This document shows positions 1 to 9,600 of a stretch of 64,000 nt of DNA, piece after piece. Origin of the DNA: Jiangella sp. DSM 45060 (lineage in GTDB: Bacteria > Actinomycetota > Actinomycetes > Jiangellales > Jiangellaceae); NCBI RefSeq assembly GCF_900105175.1, contig NZ_LT629771.1, positions 5,474,501 through 5,538,500 on the forward strand. The letters run 5' to 3'. The position numbers and the translations under genes are program-made. Numbering within the stretch: the stretch's first letter is position 1; each line of letters begins with the position of its first letter. Below the pieces are notes generated by a model that was not told the DNA's origin, did not search any database, and worked only from the letters and a program-made list of their open reading frames with translations.

Positions 1-1011
1 ACCTACCCGGCCGACACAAGCCAGCGGCAGGCCTACGACCTCACCGTCGAGGGGTTCGGGCCGGGCTTCAACGGCCCGCTCATGGTGATCGTCGACGGCG
101 AGGGCGCCGAGGCCGCGGCCGCCGAGGTCGCTGGGGAGTTGCAGGGGCTCGACGGTGTCGCGATGGTCGCGCCGCCGGAGCTCGACGAGGCCGGCCGGAC
201 CGCCGTCGTCACCGTCGTGCCCGCCAGCGGCCCGTCCGACGCGGACACCGAGCGGCTGGTCGAGGCGATCCGCGCCGAGCTGGCCGGGCCCGGCGCGCCC
301 GCCGGGACGACCGTCCTCGTCACCGGACTGACCGCGCTGTACATCGACTTCTCCGAGCGGATGTCGGACGCACTGCTGCCCTACCTGCTGGTCGTCGTCG
401 GGCTGTCGTTCGTGCTGCTGATGCTCGCGTTCCGGTCGCTGGTGGTGCCGGTGAAGGCGACGCTCGGGTTCCTGCTGACGATGGCGGCGACGCTCGGAGC
501 GATGGTCGCGGCGTTCCAGTGGGGCTGGCTCACCGGCATCGGCATCGACGAGGTCGGCATGATCAACAGCATGCTGCCGATCATCGTCGTCGGCATCGTG
601 TTCGGCCTGGCCATGGACTACGAGGTGTTCCTGGTGACGCGCATGCGCGAGGCGTACGTGCACGGCGAGCCGGCCGTCCGCGCCGTCACGACCGGGTTCG
701 GGCACGGCGCGCGGGTGGTCACTGCGGCGGCGATCATCATGATCAGCGTGTTCGGCGGGTTCGTGCTGAACGAGGCGGCCGACATCAGGCAGATGGGGTT
801 CGCGCTGGCCGTCGCGATCGCCGTCGACGCGTTCGTGGTGCGCATGACGATGGTGCCTGCGGTGCTGGCGCTGGTCGGCGACCGCGCCTGGTGGCTGCCG
901 CGCTGGCTGGACCGGCTGCTGCCGAACGTCGACATCGAGGGCGCCCGGCTCACCGACGCCCTGGCCGATCAGAACCGCCAGCGGGTCGCCGTCAGCCCGT
1001 CGACGCCGTAG
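1..1011 (+). CDS. MMPL-family membrane transporter, C-terminal part
   Basis: The frame is open from the first base, so the N-terminus lies outside the window. About 336 residues are visible. A short extracytoplasmic region is followed by a cluster of five to six hydrophobic helices starting near residue 122, with MMPL/RND signatures such as GLAMDYEVFLVTRMREAY and the closing FVVRMTMVPAVLALVGDRAWWLPRWLDRLLP. MMPL proteins export lipids or small hydrophobic compounds using the proton gradient. The last 43 bases overlap the 3' end of the convergent PPOX-like gene. The substrate cannot be told from this fragment. Family assignment is firm. Confidence 0.93.
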   Translation, partial: TYPADTSQRQAYDLTVEGFGPGFNGPLMVIVDGEGAEAAAAEVAGELQGLDGVAMVAPPELDEAGRTAVVTVVPASGPSDADTERLVEAIRAELAGPGAPAGTTVLVTGLTALYIDFSERMSDALLPYLLVVVGLSFVLLMLAFRSLVVPVKATLGFLLTMAATLGAMVAAFQWGWLTGIGIDEVGMINSMLPIIVVGIVFGLAMDYEVFLVTRMREAYVHGEPAVRAVTTGFGHGARVVTAAAIIMISVFGGFVLNEAADIRQMGFALAVAIAVDAFVVRMTMVPAVLALVGDRAWWLPRWLDRLLPNVDIEGARLTDALADQNRQRVAVSPSTP

Positions 1012-1478
1012 CCGAACCCCGTCGCCGGGGTGATCTCGAAGAACGCGTACTCCGGCGAGCCGGGCAGCGAGTCGTCGTACACCCGGCCGTCGCGCAGCCC
1101 GAACCGCCAGTCGTACTTCGCGGCGAACGCGGCGGCCAGCTCGCGCTGCCGCGCGGTGTCGGTGACGTGGACGGCGGTGCCCTCGACGACGAGGTCGCCG
1201 CCGTCGGTCGCCGCCGTGACGACGCAGTCGCCGTCGCGGCGCAGGTTGCGGCCCTTCACCGAACCCGGGCGGGTGCTGACTGCGAGCGTGCCGCCCAGCC
1301 AGACGCCGAGCACCGGCATGACGTGCGGCCGGCCGCCCGGCCGCCCCGTCGCCAGCCAGTACTTCGGGACCGCGGCCAGCAGCTCGGCGGCGACCGGCCA
1401 GGGCAGCAGATCGGCCTCGTCGGTGCTCATCGGCGTGGCGTCCTCGGGCCGGAACAGCGGCTCGGTGGTCGGGCTCAT
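969..1478 (-). CDS. Pyridoxamine 5'-phosphate oxidase-like (PPOX/FMN-binding split-barrel) protein
   Basis: A 169-residue protein with the split-barrel pattern of F420/FMN-binding PPOX-like proteins: YWLATGRPGGRPHVMPV near residue 40, then VKGRNLRRDGDCVV and VVEGTAVHV. The ATG at 1478 overlaps the stop of the upstream DUF899 gene (ATGA), so the two are translationally coupled and probably form one transcript. Such proteins bind a flavin or deazaflavin and reduce small molecules. The substrate is unknown. The divergent HxlR regulator is the likely controller of the pair. Confidence 0.85.
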   Translation of the reverse strand: MSPTTEPLFRPEDATPMSTDEADLLPWPVAAELLAAVPKYWLATGRPGGRPHVMPVLGVWLGGTLAVSTRPGSVKGRNLRRDGDCVVTAATDGGDLVVEGTAVHVTDTARQRELAAAFAAKYDWRFGLRDGRVYDDSLPGSPEYAFFEITPATGFGYGVDGLTATRWRF

Positions 1479-2146
1479 GGCGCCTCCGTCGTCGCGGGGT
1501 ACTCGTCGTGCAGGCGCCACCACTCGTACGGCGGCGTCTGCGGCCGGCCGGCGGGCGAGTCCTCCCAGGTCTCCTGCCGCCCGTACGGCGTGAGGTCGAG
1601 GATGTTGAGGTCGAAGCGCAGCCGGTCGACGCCGCGCGCCGTCGTGACGTAGGTGCGGTAGACCTCGTCGCCGTCGCGCAGCAGGACGCTCAGGGCGAAC
1701 CCGCCACCGGCGCCGATGTCGGTACTGAACGAGCTGCCGCGCGACGAGTAGACCGGCGCGCTCCAGCCCATCCGCCGCCAGTACGCGGCCAGCTGAGGCA
1801 TCGGCATGTCGCTCACGACGGCGAAGCCGGTGTCGCGGGCGTGCAGGTGGGACAGGTGGCCCACGCTGTCGATGACGCACGCGCAGCCGGTGCAGTAGTC
1901 GTCCGGCCCGTTGTCCATCATCTGGTAGATGACCAGCTGACGGCGGCCGCCGAAGAGGTCGAGCAGGCTCCGTTGCCCGTCCGGACCGGTGAACACGTGG
2001 TCGCGGGAGAACGGGGTCATCGGCAGCCGGCGCCGCTCGGCCGCCAGCGCGTCGAGCGCCCGAGTGGCCGCCTTCTCTTTCGCGAGCAAGCTGTCGCGGG
2101 CCGCCTGCCAGACGTCCGGAGTGACGATCGGTGGGAGCGGCGACAT
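1475..2146 (-). CDS. DUF899 family (thioredoxin-like) protein
   Basis: A 223-residue protein matching the DUF899 family: an N-terminal helical stretch (WQAARDSLLAKEKAATRALDAL), then a thioredoxin-like core with LLDLFGGRRQLVIYQMM, a cysteine motif CTGCACVIDSVGHL, and MGWSAPVYSS. The start at 2146 is preceded by a clear GAGGAGG; an upstream in-frame ATG at 2212 would lie inside the operator region and is less likely. The family is often next to HxlR- or ArsR-type regulators and is thought to act in redox or stress reactions. No exact function is known. Confidence 0.85.
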   Translation of the reverse strand: MSPLPPIVTPDVWQAARDSLLAKEKAATRALDALAAERRRLPMTPFSRDHVFTGPDGQRSLLDLFGGRRQLVIYQMMDNGPDDYCTGCACVIDSVGHLSHLHARDTGFAVVSDMPMPQLAAYWRRMGWSAPVYSSRGSSFSTDIGAGGGFALSVLLRDGDEVYRTYVTTARGVDRLRFDLNILDLTPYGRQETWEDSPAGRPQTPPYEWWRLHDEYPATTEAP

Positions 2147-2164
2147 GAGTCCTCCTCGTCTACT

Positions 2165-2183
2165 GAGTTCCTTGAGGGAACTC
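2165..2183. promoter_or_regulatory. Operator-like palindrome 1, DUF899/HxlR intergenic
   Basis: GAGTTCC and GGAACTC form a perfect 7-bp inverted repeat with a 5-base spacer, 19 bases before the DUF899 start. It is the natural binding site for the divergent HxlR-type winged-helix regulator. A second, weaker copy follows at 2198-2214. Confidence 0.7.
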
Positions 2184-2197
2184 ACGCTAACGTAGTA

Positions 2198-2214
2198 AGT
2201 TCCTTCAAGCAACT
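2198..2214. promoter_or_regulatory. Operator-like repeat 2, HxlR promoter side
   Basis: AGTTCCTTCAAGCAACT has 4-bp complementary ends and shares the AGTTCCTT half-site with the palindrome at 2165-2183. It lies just upstream of the HxlR start, consistent with autoregulation by two sites, one per divergent promoter. Confidence 0.55.
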
Positions 2215-2229
2215 GACTGGGGAGATGGC

Positions 2230-2678
2230 ATGCAGCGCACCGACTTCGGCGACATGGCCTGCTCCATCGCGCGGACGCTGGCCGTCGCGGGCGAGCCGTG
2301 GTCGCCGTTGATCATCCGCGACGTGTGGGTCGGGCTGCGCCGCTTCGACGAGCTGCAGCGCGACCTCGGCATCTCCCGCAAGGTGCTCACCGAGCGGCTG
2401 GCCTGGCTGGTCGGGCAGGGCGTGCTGGAGCGCCGTCAGTACTCCGACCGGCCGCCGCGGCACGAGTACGCACTCACGCCGAAGGGGCTGGAGCTGACCG
2501 AGGTGCTGATGGCGATCACCACCTGGGGCGACCGCTGGACGGCGGGCGCGGCCGGCCCGCCGGTGCTGCTGCGCCACCGCGGCTGCGGCGAGCACGTGCA
2601 CGCCGAGGTGCGCTGCTCACACTGCGGCGAGCCGCTGCACGGCGACGACGTCGAGGTGGAAGCGGGTCCCGGCGCGCG

Positions 2679-2682
<4 letters not shown>
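2230..2682 (+). CDS. HxlR-family winged-helix transcriptional regulator
   Basis: A 150-residue protein with the HxlR pattern: [21 protein letters not shown], then [21 protein letters not shown] (recognition helix) and [20 protein letters not shown] (wing). A C-terminal tail contains [18 protein letters not shown], with paired cysteines and histidines that could bind metal or act as a thiol switch. HxlR proteins usually sense aldehydes, quinones or thiol stress. It is divergent from the DUF899-PPOX pair with two operator-like repeats between. Its stop codon interlocks with that of convergent kbl (2679-2682). Confidence 0.92.
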
Positions 2683-3860
<1,178 letters not shown>

Positions 3861-3873
3861 GGCCGTCCTCCTG

Positions 3874-4905
3874 CTACCGCTGCGCCCACTCGATGATGAC
3901 CTTGCCGCTGTGCCCGCTGGCCGCCGCCTCGAACGCCGCCTCGTGCTGGTCGACGGCGAACCGGTGGGTGACGACGCGGGAGATGTCGACGCCGGCGGCG
4001 ACCAGGACGGACGCCTGGTACCACGTCTCGTACATCTCGCGGCCGTAGATGCCGCTGATGGTGATCATGCGCAGCACGATGCGCGACCAGTCGACGCTGC
4101 TCTCCTTCGACGGCAGGCCGAGCATGGCGATGCGCCCGCCGTTGGCCATGCCCTCGATCATGTCGTGCAGCGCGATGGGGTCGCCCGACATCTCCATGCC
4201 GACGTCGAACCCCTCGGCCATGCCCAGTTGCCGGCGCACCTCCTCCAGCGTCGTCGACCGGACGTCGACGGTGGTGCCCGCGCCCAGGCGCTCGGCCAGC
4301 TCGAGGCGGTACGGGTTGACGTCGGTGAGGACGACGTTGCGGGCCCCGGCGTGCCGGGCGACGAGCGCGGCCATGATGCCGATGGGCCCGGCGCCGGCCA
4401 CCAGCACGTCCTCGCCGTGCACCGGGAACTTCAGCGCGGTGTGGACGGCGTTGCCGAACGGGTCGAAGATCGCGGCGGCATCGAGGTCGATGCCGTCGGG
4501 ATGCCGCCACAGGTTGCCGGCCGGCATGACGATGTACTCGGCGAACGCGCCGTCGCGGTTGACGCCGATGCCCTCGGTGTTGGGGCACAGGTGCCGCTGC
4601 CCGGCGCGGCAGTGCCGGCACCGCTCGCACACGATGTGGCCCTCGCCGCTGACGAGGTCGCCCACCTGGACGCCGCGGCTGCCGGGGCCGACCTCGACCA
4701 CCTCGCCGACGAACTCGTGGCCGACGATCAGCGGCGGGCGGATGTTCGCCTGCGCCCACGGGTCCCAGCTCACGATGTGCAGATCGGTGCCGCAGATGCC
4801 GGTGCGCAGGACCCGGACCAGCGCCTCGCCCGCACCGGCCATCGGCATCGGGACGTCCGTCAGTTCCAGCCCGGCGCCGGGTGCGGCCTTGACCAGTGCT
4901 CTCAC
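3874..4905 (-). CDS. tdh: L-threonine 3-dehydrogenase
   Basis: A 343-residue medium-chain zinc alcohol dehydrogenase. From the GTG at 4905 the catalytic zinc ligands are C38, H63 and E64 ([16 protein letters not shown]). The structural zinc cysteines are C93, C96, C99 and C107. The nucleotide fold has [20 protein letters not shown]. It oxidises threonine to 2-amino-3-ketobutyrate, which the adjacent kbl product cleaves. An open frame continues upstream through the inverted repeat to 5001, but GTG 4905 gives the standard tdh N-terminus. It is divergent from the NAD(P)-binding protein at 5084. Confidence 0.95.
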   Translation of the reverse strand: MRALVKAAPGAGLELTDVPMPMAGAGEALVRVLRTGICGTDLHIVSWDPWAQANIRPPLIVGHEFVGEVVEVGPGSRGVQVGDLVSGEGHIVCERCRHCRAGQRHLCPNTEGIGVNRDGAFAEYIVMPAGNLWRHPDGIDLDAAAIFDPFGNAVHTALKFPVHGEDVLVAGAGPIGIMAALVARHAGARNVVLTDVNPYRLELAERLGAGTTVDVRSTTLEEVRRQLGMAEGFDVGMEMSGDPIALHDMIEGMANGGRIAMLGLPSKESSVDWSRIVLRMITISGIYGREMYETWYQASVLVAAGVDISRVVTHRFAVDQHEAAFEAAASGHSGKVIIEWAQR

Positions 4906-4972
4906 TCGCGCGAGCGTAACGCACCCTTCCACCGCGCCCGCACAACGCTGCTGGTCGCGGATGTGCCGGCTG

Positions 4973-5037
4973 CCTTTGCAATGAGCACCAATACGCATCA
5001 TGAACGAGGTGATGCGTATTGGTGCTCATTGCAAAGG
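4973..5037. promoter_or_regulatory. Perfect 28-bp inverted repeat upstream of tdh-kbl
   Basis: Positions 4973-5000 and 5010-5037 are exact reverse complements, separated by a 9-base spacer (TGAACGAGG). The arms contain ATGAGCACC and GGTGCTCAT cores and are far less GC-rich than the flanks. The element sits between the divergent tdh and NAD(P)-binding genes, about 68 bases before the tdh GTG. It may be a paired operator for a regulator of threonine catabolism, or an RNA hairpin. It matches no standard terminator (no U tract). Confidence 0.75.
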
Positions 5038-5083
5038 GGCCGGGAGTCCACCTCGTGAGACGACGTCGGCTAACGTACGGCGA

Positions 5084-5740
5084 ATGCAGGTGGTCATCGC
5101 TGGCGGACACGGACAGATCGCGCTCCAGCTGGAACGGCTGCTCACCATGCGTGGCGACACCGCGGTCGGCCTCATCCGCAATCCCGAGCAGGCCGGCGAC
5201 CTCGCGTCGAACGGAGCCACGGCGGTCGTCATCGACCTGGAGAAGGCGACGGTGGACGAGGTGGCCGCCGAGGTGCGCGGCGCCGACGCCGTCGTGTTCG
5301 CGGCCGGCGCCGGGCCGGGCAGCGGCGCGGCCCGCAAGGACACCGTCGACCGCGGCGCGGCGGCACTGCTGGCCGACGCTGCCGAGCTGGCCGGCGTGCG
5401 GCGCTACCTCCTGGTGTCGGCGATGAACGCCACCACCGAGCCGCCGGCCGACCCCGACGACGTCTTCCAGGTGTACCTGGCGGCCAAGGGCCAGAGCGAG
5501 GCCGACCTGCGCCGGCGCGACCTCGACTGGACGGTGCTGCGGCCCGGCGCCCTCACGAACGACGCCGGCAGCGGGACGGTGCGGCTGGCGCGGTCGGTCC
5601 CGCGCGGCCGGGTCAGCCGCGACGACGTCGCCGCCGTGCTGCTGGCACTGCTGGACGAGCCGGGCACGGCGCGGCTGACGCTCGAACTGGTCGGCGGCGA
5701 CGTCCCGGTCGACGACGCGGTGCGGCGGCTGGCCGGCTGA
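5084..5740 (+). CDS. NAD(P)-binding (SDR-type, atypical) protein
   Basis: A 218-residue Rossmann protein: VVIAGGHGQIALQLERLL near the N-terminus, AVVIDLEKATVDEVAAEVRGADAVVFAAG, YLLVSAMNA, then a substitution of the usual YxxxK by VYLAAKGQSEADLRRRDLDWTVLRPGAL. This is the NAD(P)H-binding family related to YwnB/NmrA proteins, which bind NADP and act as reductases or redox sensors. The ATG at 5084 is 8 bases after a TAACGT hexamer that resembles a -10 box, so the mRNA may be leaderless. It is divergent from tdh across the 28-bp inverted repeat. Confidence 0.85.
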   Translation: MQVVIAGGHGQIALQLERLLTMRGDTAVGLIRNPEQAGDLASNGATAVVIDLEKATVDEVAAEVRGADAVVFAAGAGPGSGAARKDTVDRGAAALLADAAELAGVRRYLLVSAMNATTEPPADPDDVFQVYLAAKGQSEADLRRRDLDWTVLRPGALTNDAGSGTVRLARSVPRGRVSRDDVAAVLLALLDEPGTARLTLELVGGDVPVDDAVRRLAG

Positions 5741-5783
5741 GACGGAGTCGAGGGCGGCCGGCGGGCGGCCTAAGCTGTGCGCC

Positions 5784-7079
5784 GTGGCCGCCGAACCGAC
5801 CTCCGGTCCCGCTCTGACCCCCGATCCGATCACCCTTGCCGTCCTCGAGCTCGCGCTCCTGGGCATCGCCGCGCCCGGCTCCGCCGCGCCGCCGCCCGCC
5901 GTCGCCGTCGAGCTCGATCCGCTGCCCGGCAGGAAGCCGGCGCCGGGCACGGAGATCACCGTCACCGACGCCGAGGGCGCACCGGTCGCCGTCCTCACCG
6001 TCGAGTCCGCGGCCACCCGCAAGCGCCGGCTGACGGTCAAGGGGACGGTGCGCCGCGCGGCGGCCGCCACGGACGACGACGAGCCGCGCGGGGCGTACTC
6101 GGGGCTGCGACGTGCGCCGGGACGGGCGAAGGCGACCGGCGCCGCGGTCGTCGTGACCCGCGACCCCGTCGACCTGCGCACGCTCGAGGCCGCGACGGCG
6201 AAGGCCGGCCAGCCGGTGCTGCTGATCGTGCTGGACGGGCCGCGCGCCGTGCCCGGGCCGGACGCCGCCGACGTCGTCTCCGCGACGCTGACGCTGCGCG
6301 ACCGGCTGCGCCGCGACGGCCGCCGGGCCGACCTGATCGTCGTCCCGGCGCCTCAGTACGGCGACGACCGCGACGACGAGCTGGCCGAGCGCATCGCCGT
6401 CGCGTACGGCGGCACCCGGGTCGTGGCCGCGCAGCCGCCGTCGCCGCAGGCGCTGCACGACTGGCTCGACGGCACCGCGGCCGAGCCGGCCGACTGGCCC
6501 CCCGCCAGCCGGCACGCGTGGCGGCGCTGGCGGCCGCTGCCGCAGGAGCGCGGGCTGGTGCTGTTGTTCACCGGGCTGTCCGGGTCGGGCAAGTCGACCA
6601 TCGCGCGGGCCGTCACCGACCGCATCGCCGAGATCGGCACCCGCACGGTCACCCTCCTCGACGGCGACGTCGTGCGGCGCCACCTCTCCGCCGGGCTCGG
6701 GTTCTCCAAGGAGGACCGCGACCGCAACGTCGAGCGCATCGGGTTCGTCGCCGCCGAGATCGCGAAGCACGGCGGCGTCGCGGTGTGCGCGCCGATCGCC
6801 CCGTTCGCCGCCACCCGGGCCCGGGTCCGCGCGCTGGCCGAGGCCCACGGCGACTTCCTGCTGATCCACGTCGCCACCCCGCTGGCCGAGTGCGAGCGGC
6901 GCGACCGCAAGGGCCTCTACGCGCGCGCCCGCGCCGGCGAGATCGCGGAGTTCACCGGCATCTCCAGCCCCTACGAGGAGCCCGGCGACGCCGACCTCGT
7001 GCTCGACACCACCGGCATGTCGATCACCGCGGCCCGCGACGCCGTCATCACCCTGCTCGACCAGGGCGGACGGCTCTGA
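5784..7079 (+). CDS. cysC: Adenylylsulfate (APS) kinase with long N-terminal extension
   Basis: A 431-residue protein. Residues about 255-425 are an APS kinase: P-loop GLSGSGKST at 264-272, LLDGDVVRRHLSAGLGFSKEDR, RNVERIGFVA, and a CAPIAPFAATRARVR segment in place of the usual phosphosulfate-binding motif. It phosphorylates APS to PAPS. The N-terminal 250 residues weakly resemble a decayed ATP-sulfurylase-like or regulatory domain (AGQPVLLIVLDGPRAV, VVPAPQYGDDRDDELAERIAVAYGGTRVV), but no sulfurylase active-site motif is seen. The GTG start at 5784 follows a TAAGCT box at 5771-5776. No cysD, cysN or sulfotransferase lies nearby. Confidence 0.85.
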   Translation: MAAEPTSGPALTPDPITLAVLELALLGIAAPGSAAPPPAVAVELDPLPGRKPAPGTEITVTDAEGAPVAVLTVESAATRKRRLTVKGTVRRAAAATDDDEPRGAYSGLRRAPGRAKATGAAVVVTRDPVDLRTLEAATAKAGQPVLLIVLDGPRAVPGPDAADVVSATLTLRDRLRRDGRRADLIVVPAPQYGDDRDDELAERIAVAYGGTRVVAAQPPSPQALHDWLDGTAAEPADWPPASRHAWRRWRPLPQERGLVLLFTGLSGSGKSTIARAVTDRIAEIGTRTVTLLDGDVVRRHLSAGLGFSKEDRDRNVERIGFVAAEIAKHGGVAVCAPIAPFAATRARVRALAEAHGDFLLIHVATPLAECERRDRKGLYARARAGEIAEFTGISSPYEEPGDADLVLDTTGMSITAARDAVITLLDQGGRL

Positions 7080-7162
7080 CCTCATCCGGGCAACCATTGC
7101 CCTGCTGGTCAGGCCCGTGAGGGCAAGGTCGCGGGCAAGAGCCGCCGCCCAGCCTGGGACGC

Positions 7163-7963
7163 ATGAGCGTCACGATCACGGGAGCGCGGCGGCACACCGG
7201 GACCGGCGTGGCCGGCCGGCTCAACGACGAGTGGGACCGGCTGCGCGCCGACGGGCAGCCCGACGCGGTCGCCCGCTGGGCGGCGGCCGAGCCGGCCCTG
7301 GCCGGCTGCCGCCGTCTCGCCGACGTCGAGGCCGCGGTGGCCACGGCCGCGGCGGGCGGTGCGCGAGTGGCGAGCGGCAGCGCCGACGCCGTCCTCATCG
7401 CGCTGCTCCGGCTGGCGCACGCCGGCGACGCGCTAGCGGGGCGTACCGTGCTGCAGCTCATGCTCGGCAAGGCCATCCGCATCGCGGCCGGCCACGCGGG
7501 CCGCGACAGCCGCGAGGCGCTGGAGCACGCGGCGGTCGCCGCGCTGTGGACCGTCATCGCGACGTACCCGACGACGCGGCGGCCGGCGCGGGTGGCGGCG
7601 AACCTCGCCATGGACACCCTCGGCGTGGTCAGCCGCGAGTTGGCGCACCGCCGCACCGAGACACCCGCCGAGCCGGACGTGCTGGCGTCCGTCGCCGGCA
7701 CCGACGCCGACGACTCCGCCGGCACCGGCCTCACCGAACTGCTCGCGTGGGCGGTCGACGCCAAGGCCGTCAGCCTCGCCGACGCGCGGCTGCTGCTCGA
7801 CATCTACGCGCCCGCTCCCGGCGTCGAGGGCGGGGCGGCGGCGGCCGAGCGGGCCGGCATCAGCTGGGCCGCCGCCCGGCAGCGGGCCAGCCGCGCGGCA
7901 CGCCGCATCGCCGTCGCCGTCCGCTCCGACGAAGGACCTCACGACGCGCTCCCCGCGGCCTGA
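7163..7963 (+). CDS. Uncharacterised protein with sigma-factor-like C-terminus
   Basis: A 266-residue, alanine- and arginine-rich, all-helical protein with no clear enzyme motif. The centre (EALEHAAVAALWTVIATYP, RPARVAANLAMDTLGVV) resembles helical proteins of actinomycetes related to sigma-70 region 2. The C-terminal stretch GISWAAARQRASRAARRIAVAV looks like a region-4-type helix-turn-helix, so DNA binding is possible but unproven. It stands alone between cysC and the formaldehyde dehydrogenase. The product is best left hypothetical. Confidence 0.75.
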   Translation: MSVTITGARRHTGTGVAGRLNDEWDRLRADGQPDAVARWAAAEPALAGCRRLADVEAAVATAAAGGARVASGSADAVLIALLRLAHAGDALAGRTVLQLMLGKAIRIAAGHAGRDSREALEHAAVAALWTVIATYPTTRRPARVAANLAMDTLGVVSRELAHRRTETPAEPDVLASVAGTDADDSAGTGLTELLAWAVDAKAVSLADARLLLDIYAPAPGVEGGAAAAERAGISWAAARQRASRAARRIAVAVRSDEGPHDALPAA

Positions 7964-8101
7964 CCGCACCACCCGGCACACTCGATTGACACCGCCCCAG
8001 GCACCGGGTCTACGTTGGAGAAACCGGGCGAGCGAGCCGCCCTGTTCCCGTGTGGTGACCACTCGTTCGGCGCATCCGCCACGAGGGAGGGAGCAGAGGT
8101 C

Positions 8102-9328
8102 GTGCCTGGAAACAGAGCAGTCATCTACCGGGGGCCGGGCCACGTCGAGGTCGAGTCGGTCGACTATCCGACCTTCGAGCTGAAGGACGGTCCGGGGGTC
8201 AACCCGGCGAACGTGGGGCGCCAGCTACCCCACGCGGCGATCCTCAAAGTGGTCGCGACGAACATCTGCGGCAGCGACCAGCACATGGTCCGCGGCCGCA
8301 CCACGGCGCCCGAAGGGCTGGCCCTCGGCCACGAGATCACCGGCGAGGTGGTCGAGTGCGGCCGGGACGTCGAGTACATCAAGACCGGCGACCTCGTCTC
8401 GGTGCCGTTCAACATCGCCTGTGGGCGGTGCCGCAACTGTAAGGAGGGCAAGACCGGCGTCTGCCTCAACGTCAACCCGGACCGGCCCGGGTCGGCCTAC
8501 GGCTACGTCGACATGGGCGGCTGGGTCGGCGGCCAGGCGGAGTACGCGCTGGTGCCGTACGCCGACTGGAACCTGCTGAAGTTCCCCGACCGCGACAAGG
8601 CGATGGCGAAGATCCTCGACCTCGCGATGCTGGCCGACATCTTCCCGACCGGCTTCCACGGCTGCGTGACGGCCGGGGTGAAGCCGGGCACGTCGGTGTA
8701 CATCGCCGGCGCCGGGCCGGTCGGGCTGGCCGCGGCGACGTCGGCGTTCCTGCTCGGCGCGTCCGTGGTCATCGTCGCGGACCTGCAGCAGGAACGGCTG
8801 GAGCAGGCCCGCTCGTTCGGCTGCGAGACGATCGACGTCTCGCAGGGCGACCCGGCGGACCAGATCGAGCGGCTCCTCGGCGAGCCGGAGGTCGACTGCG
8901 CGGTCGACGCGGTCGGGTTCGAGGCCCGCGGGCACGGGGCCGACGCGCAGACGGAGCGGCCGGCGACGGTGCTGAACACGGTCATGAGCGTCACGCGGGC
9001 CGGCGGCGCCGTCGGCATTCCGGGCCTGTACGTGACGGGCGACCCGGGCGCCGGCGACGAGGCGGCGAAGGTCGGCTCGCTGTCGATCCGGCTCGGCCTG
9101 GGCTGGGCGAAGTCGCTGTCGTTCACGACTGGTCAGTGCCCGGTGATGAAGTACAACCACCACCTCATGCAGGCGATCCTGCACGACCGCACGCCCATCG
9201 CGAAGAACGTGAACGCCACGGTCATCCCGCTGGACCGCGCGCCGGAGGGCTACCAGGAGTTCGACCGCGGAGCAGCACGCAAGTACGTCATCGACCCCCA
9301 CGGCATGCTGGGGTCGTCGACGTCCTAG
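8102..9328 (+). CDS. fdhA: Glutathione-independent formaldehyde dehydrogenase
   Basis: A 408-residue zinc alcohol dehydrogenase of the Pseudomonas putida FdhA type. Motifs include ATNICGSDQHMVRGR (catalytic Cys), ALGHEITGEVVECG, the structural zinc stretch CGRCRNCKEGKTGVC, the subfamily-specific GSAYGYVDMGGWVGGQAEY, and an NAD fold with YIAGAGPVGLAAATSAFLLGA. The C-terminal GQCPVMKYNHHLM is also typical. It oxidises formaldehyde to formate with NAD and no external thiol. The GTG at 8102 has a GGGAGGG purine tract upstream. It appears monocistronic. Confidence 0.93.
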   Translation: MPGNRAVIYRGPGHVEVESVDYPTFELKDGPGVNPANVGRQLPHAAILKVVATNICGSDQHMVRGRTTAPEGLALGHEITGEVVECGRDVEYIKTGDLVSVPFNIACGRCRNCKEGKTGVCLNVNPDRPGSAYGYVDMGGWVGGQAEYALVPYADWNLLKFPDRDKAMAKILDLAMLADIFPTGFHGCVTAGVKPGTSVYIAGAGPVGLAAATSAFLLGASVVIVADLQQERLEQARSFGCETIDVSQGDPADQIERLLGEPEVDCAVDAVGFEARGHGADAQTERPATVLNTVMSVTRAGGAVGIPGLYVTGDPGAGDEAAKVGSLSIRLGLGWAKSLSFTTGQCPVMKYNHHLMQAILHDRTPIAKNVNATVIPLDRAPEGYQEFDRGAARKYVIDPHGMLGSSTS

Positions 9329-9399
9329 AGAAAAGAGTGATACTGGATCCGTCGCAACGGGGCGGCGAGCAGACCCCCTCCCCATGCGTGGTGATCCAC

Positions 9400-9600
9400 A
9401 TGACCATCGACGAACGCCTCGACCTCGAGTTCGCGTACACCAGTTATGCCGACTCCTGCCGAGATCTCTACTCGCTGACGTACCGGTGCCGGCGGCCGTA
9501 CGGCCACGACGGCGTGCACGCCGCCGGCTTCGGCACGCATCGGGTCCGCTGGGACCACCATCCCGACCACGGACCCGACGCGCCGCCCGTCAGCCAGTAG
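9400..9600 (+). CDS. Small conserved-looking protein with Cys/His cluster
   Basis: A 66-residue protein beginning MTIDERLDLEFAYTSYADSC. A short motif, YRCRRPYGHDGVHAAGFG, has two cysteines (with C20) and histidines spaced as in small actinobacterial zinc-binding peptides. A GTG nine bases upstream is an alternative start. It lies 72 bases after fdhA and ends 11 bases into the end of the convergent TetR gene. No function can be assigned; coding is supported by composition and the ordered Cys/His pattern. Confidence 0.55.
   Translation: MTIDERLDLEFAYTSYADSCRDLYSLTYRCRRPYGHDGVHAAGFGTHRVRWDHHPDHGPDAPPVSQ

Noticed and set aside
4906-5001. N-terminal extension of tdh through the inverted repeat
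   Set aside because: The extra 32 residues have no counterpart in threonine dehydrogenases and lie within the regulatory element.
4973-5037. Terminal inverted repeats of an insertion sequence or MITE
   Set aside because: Only 9 bases separate the arms and no target-site duplication is evident.
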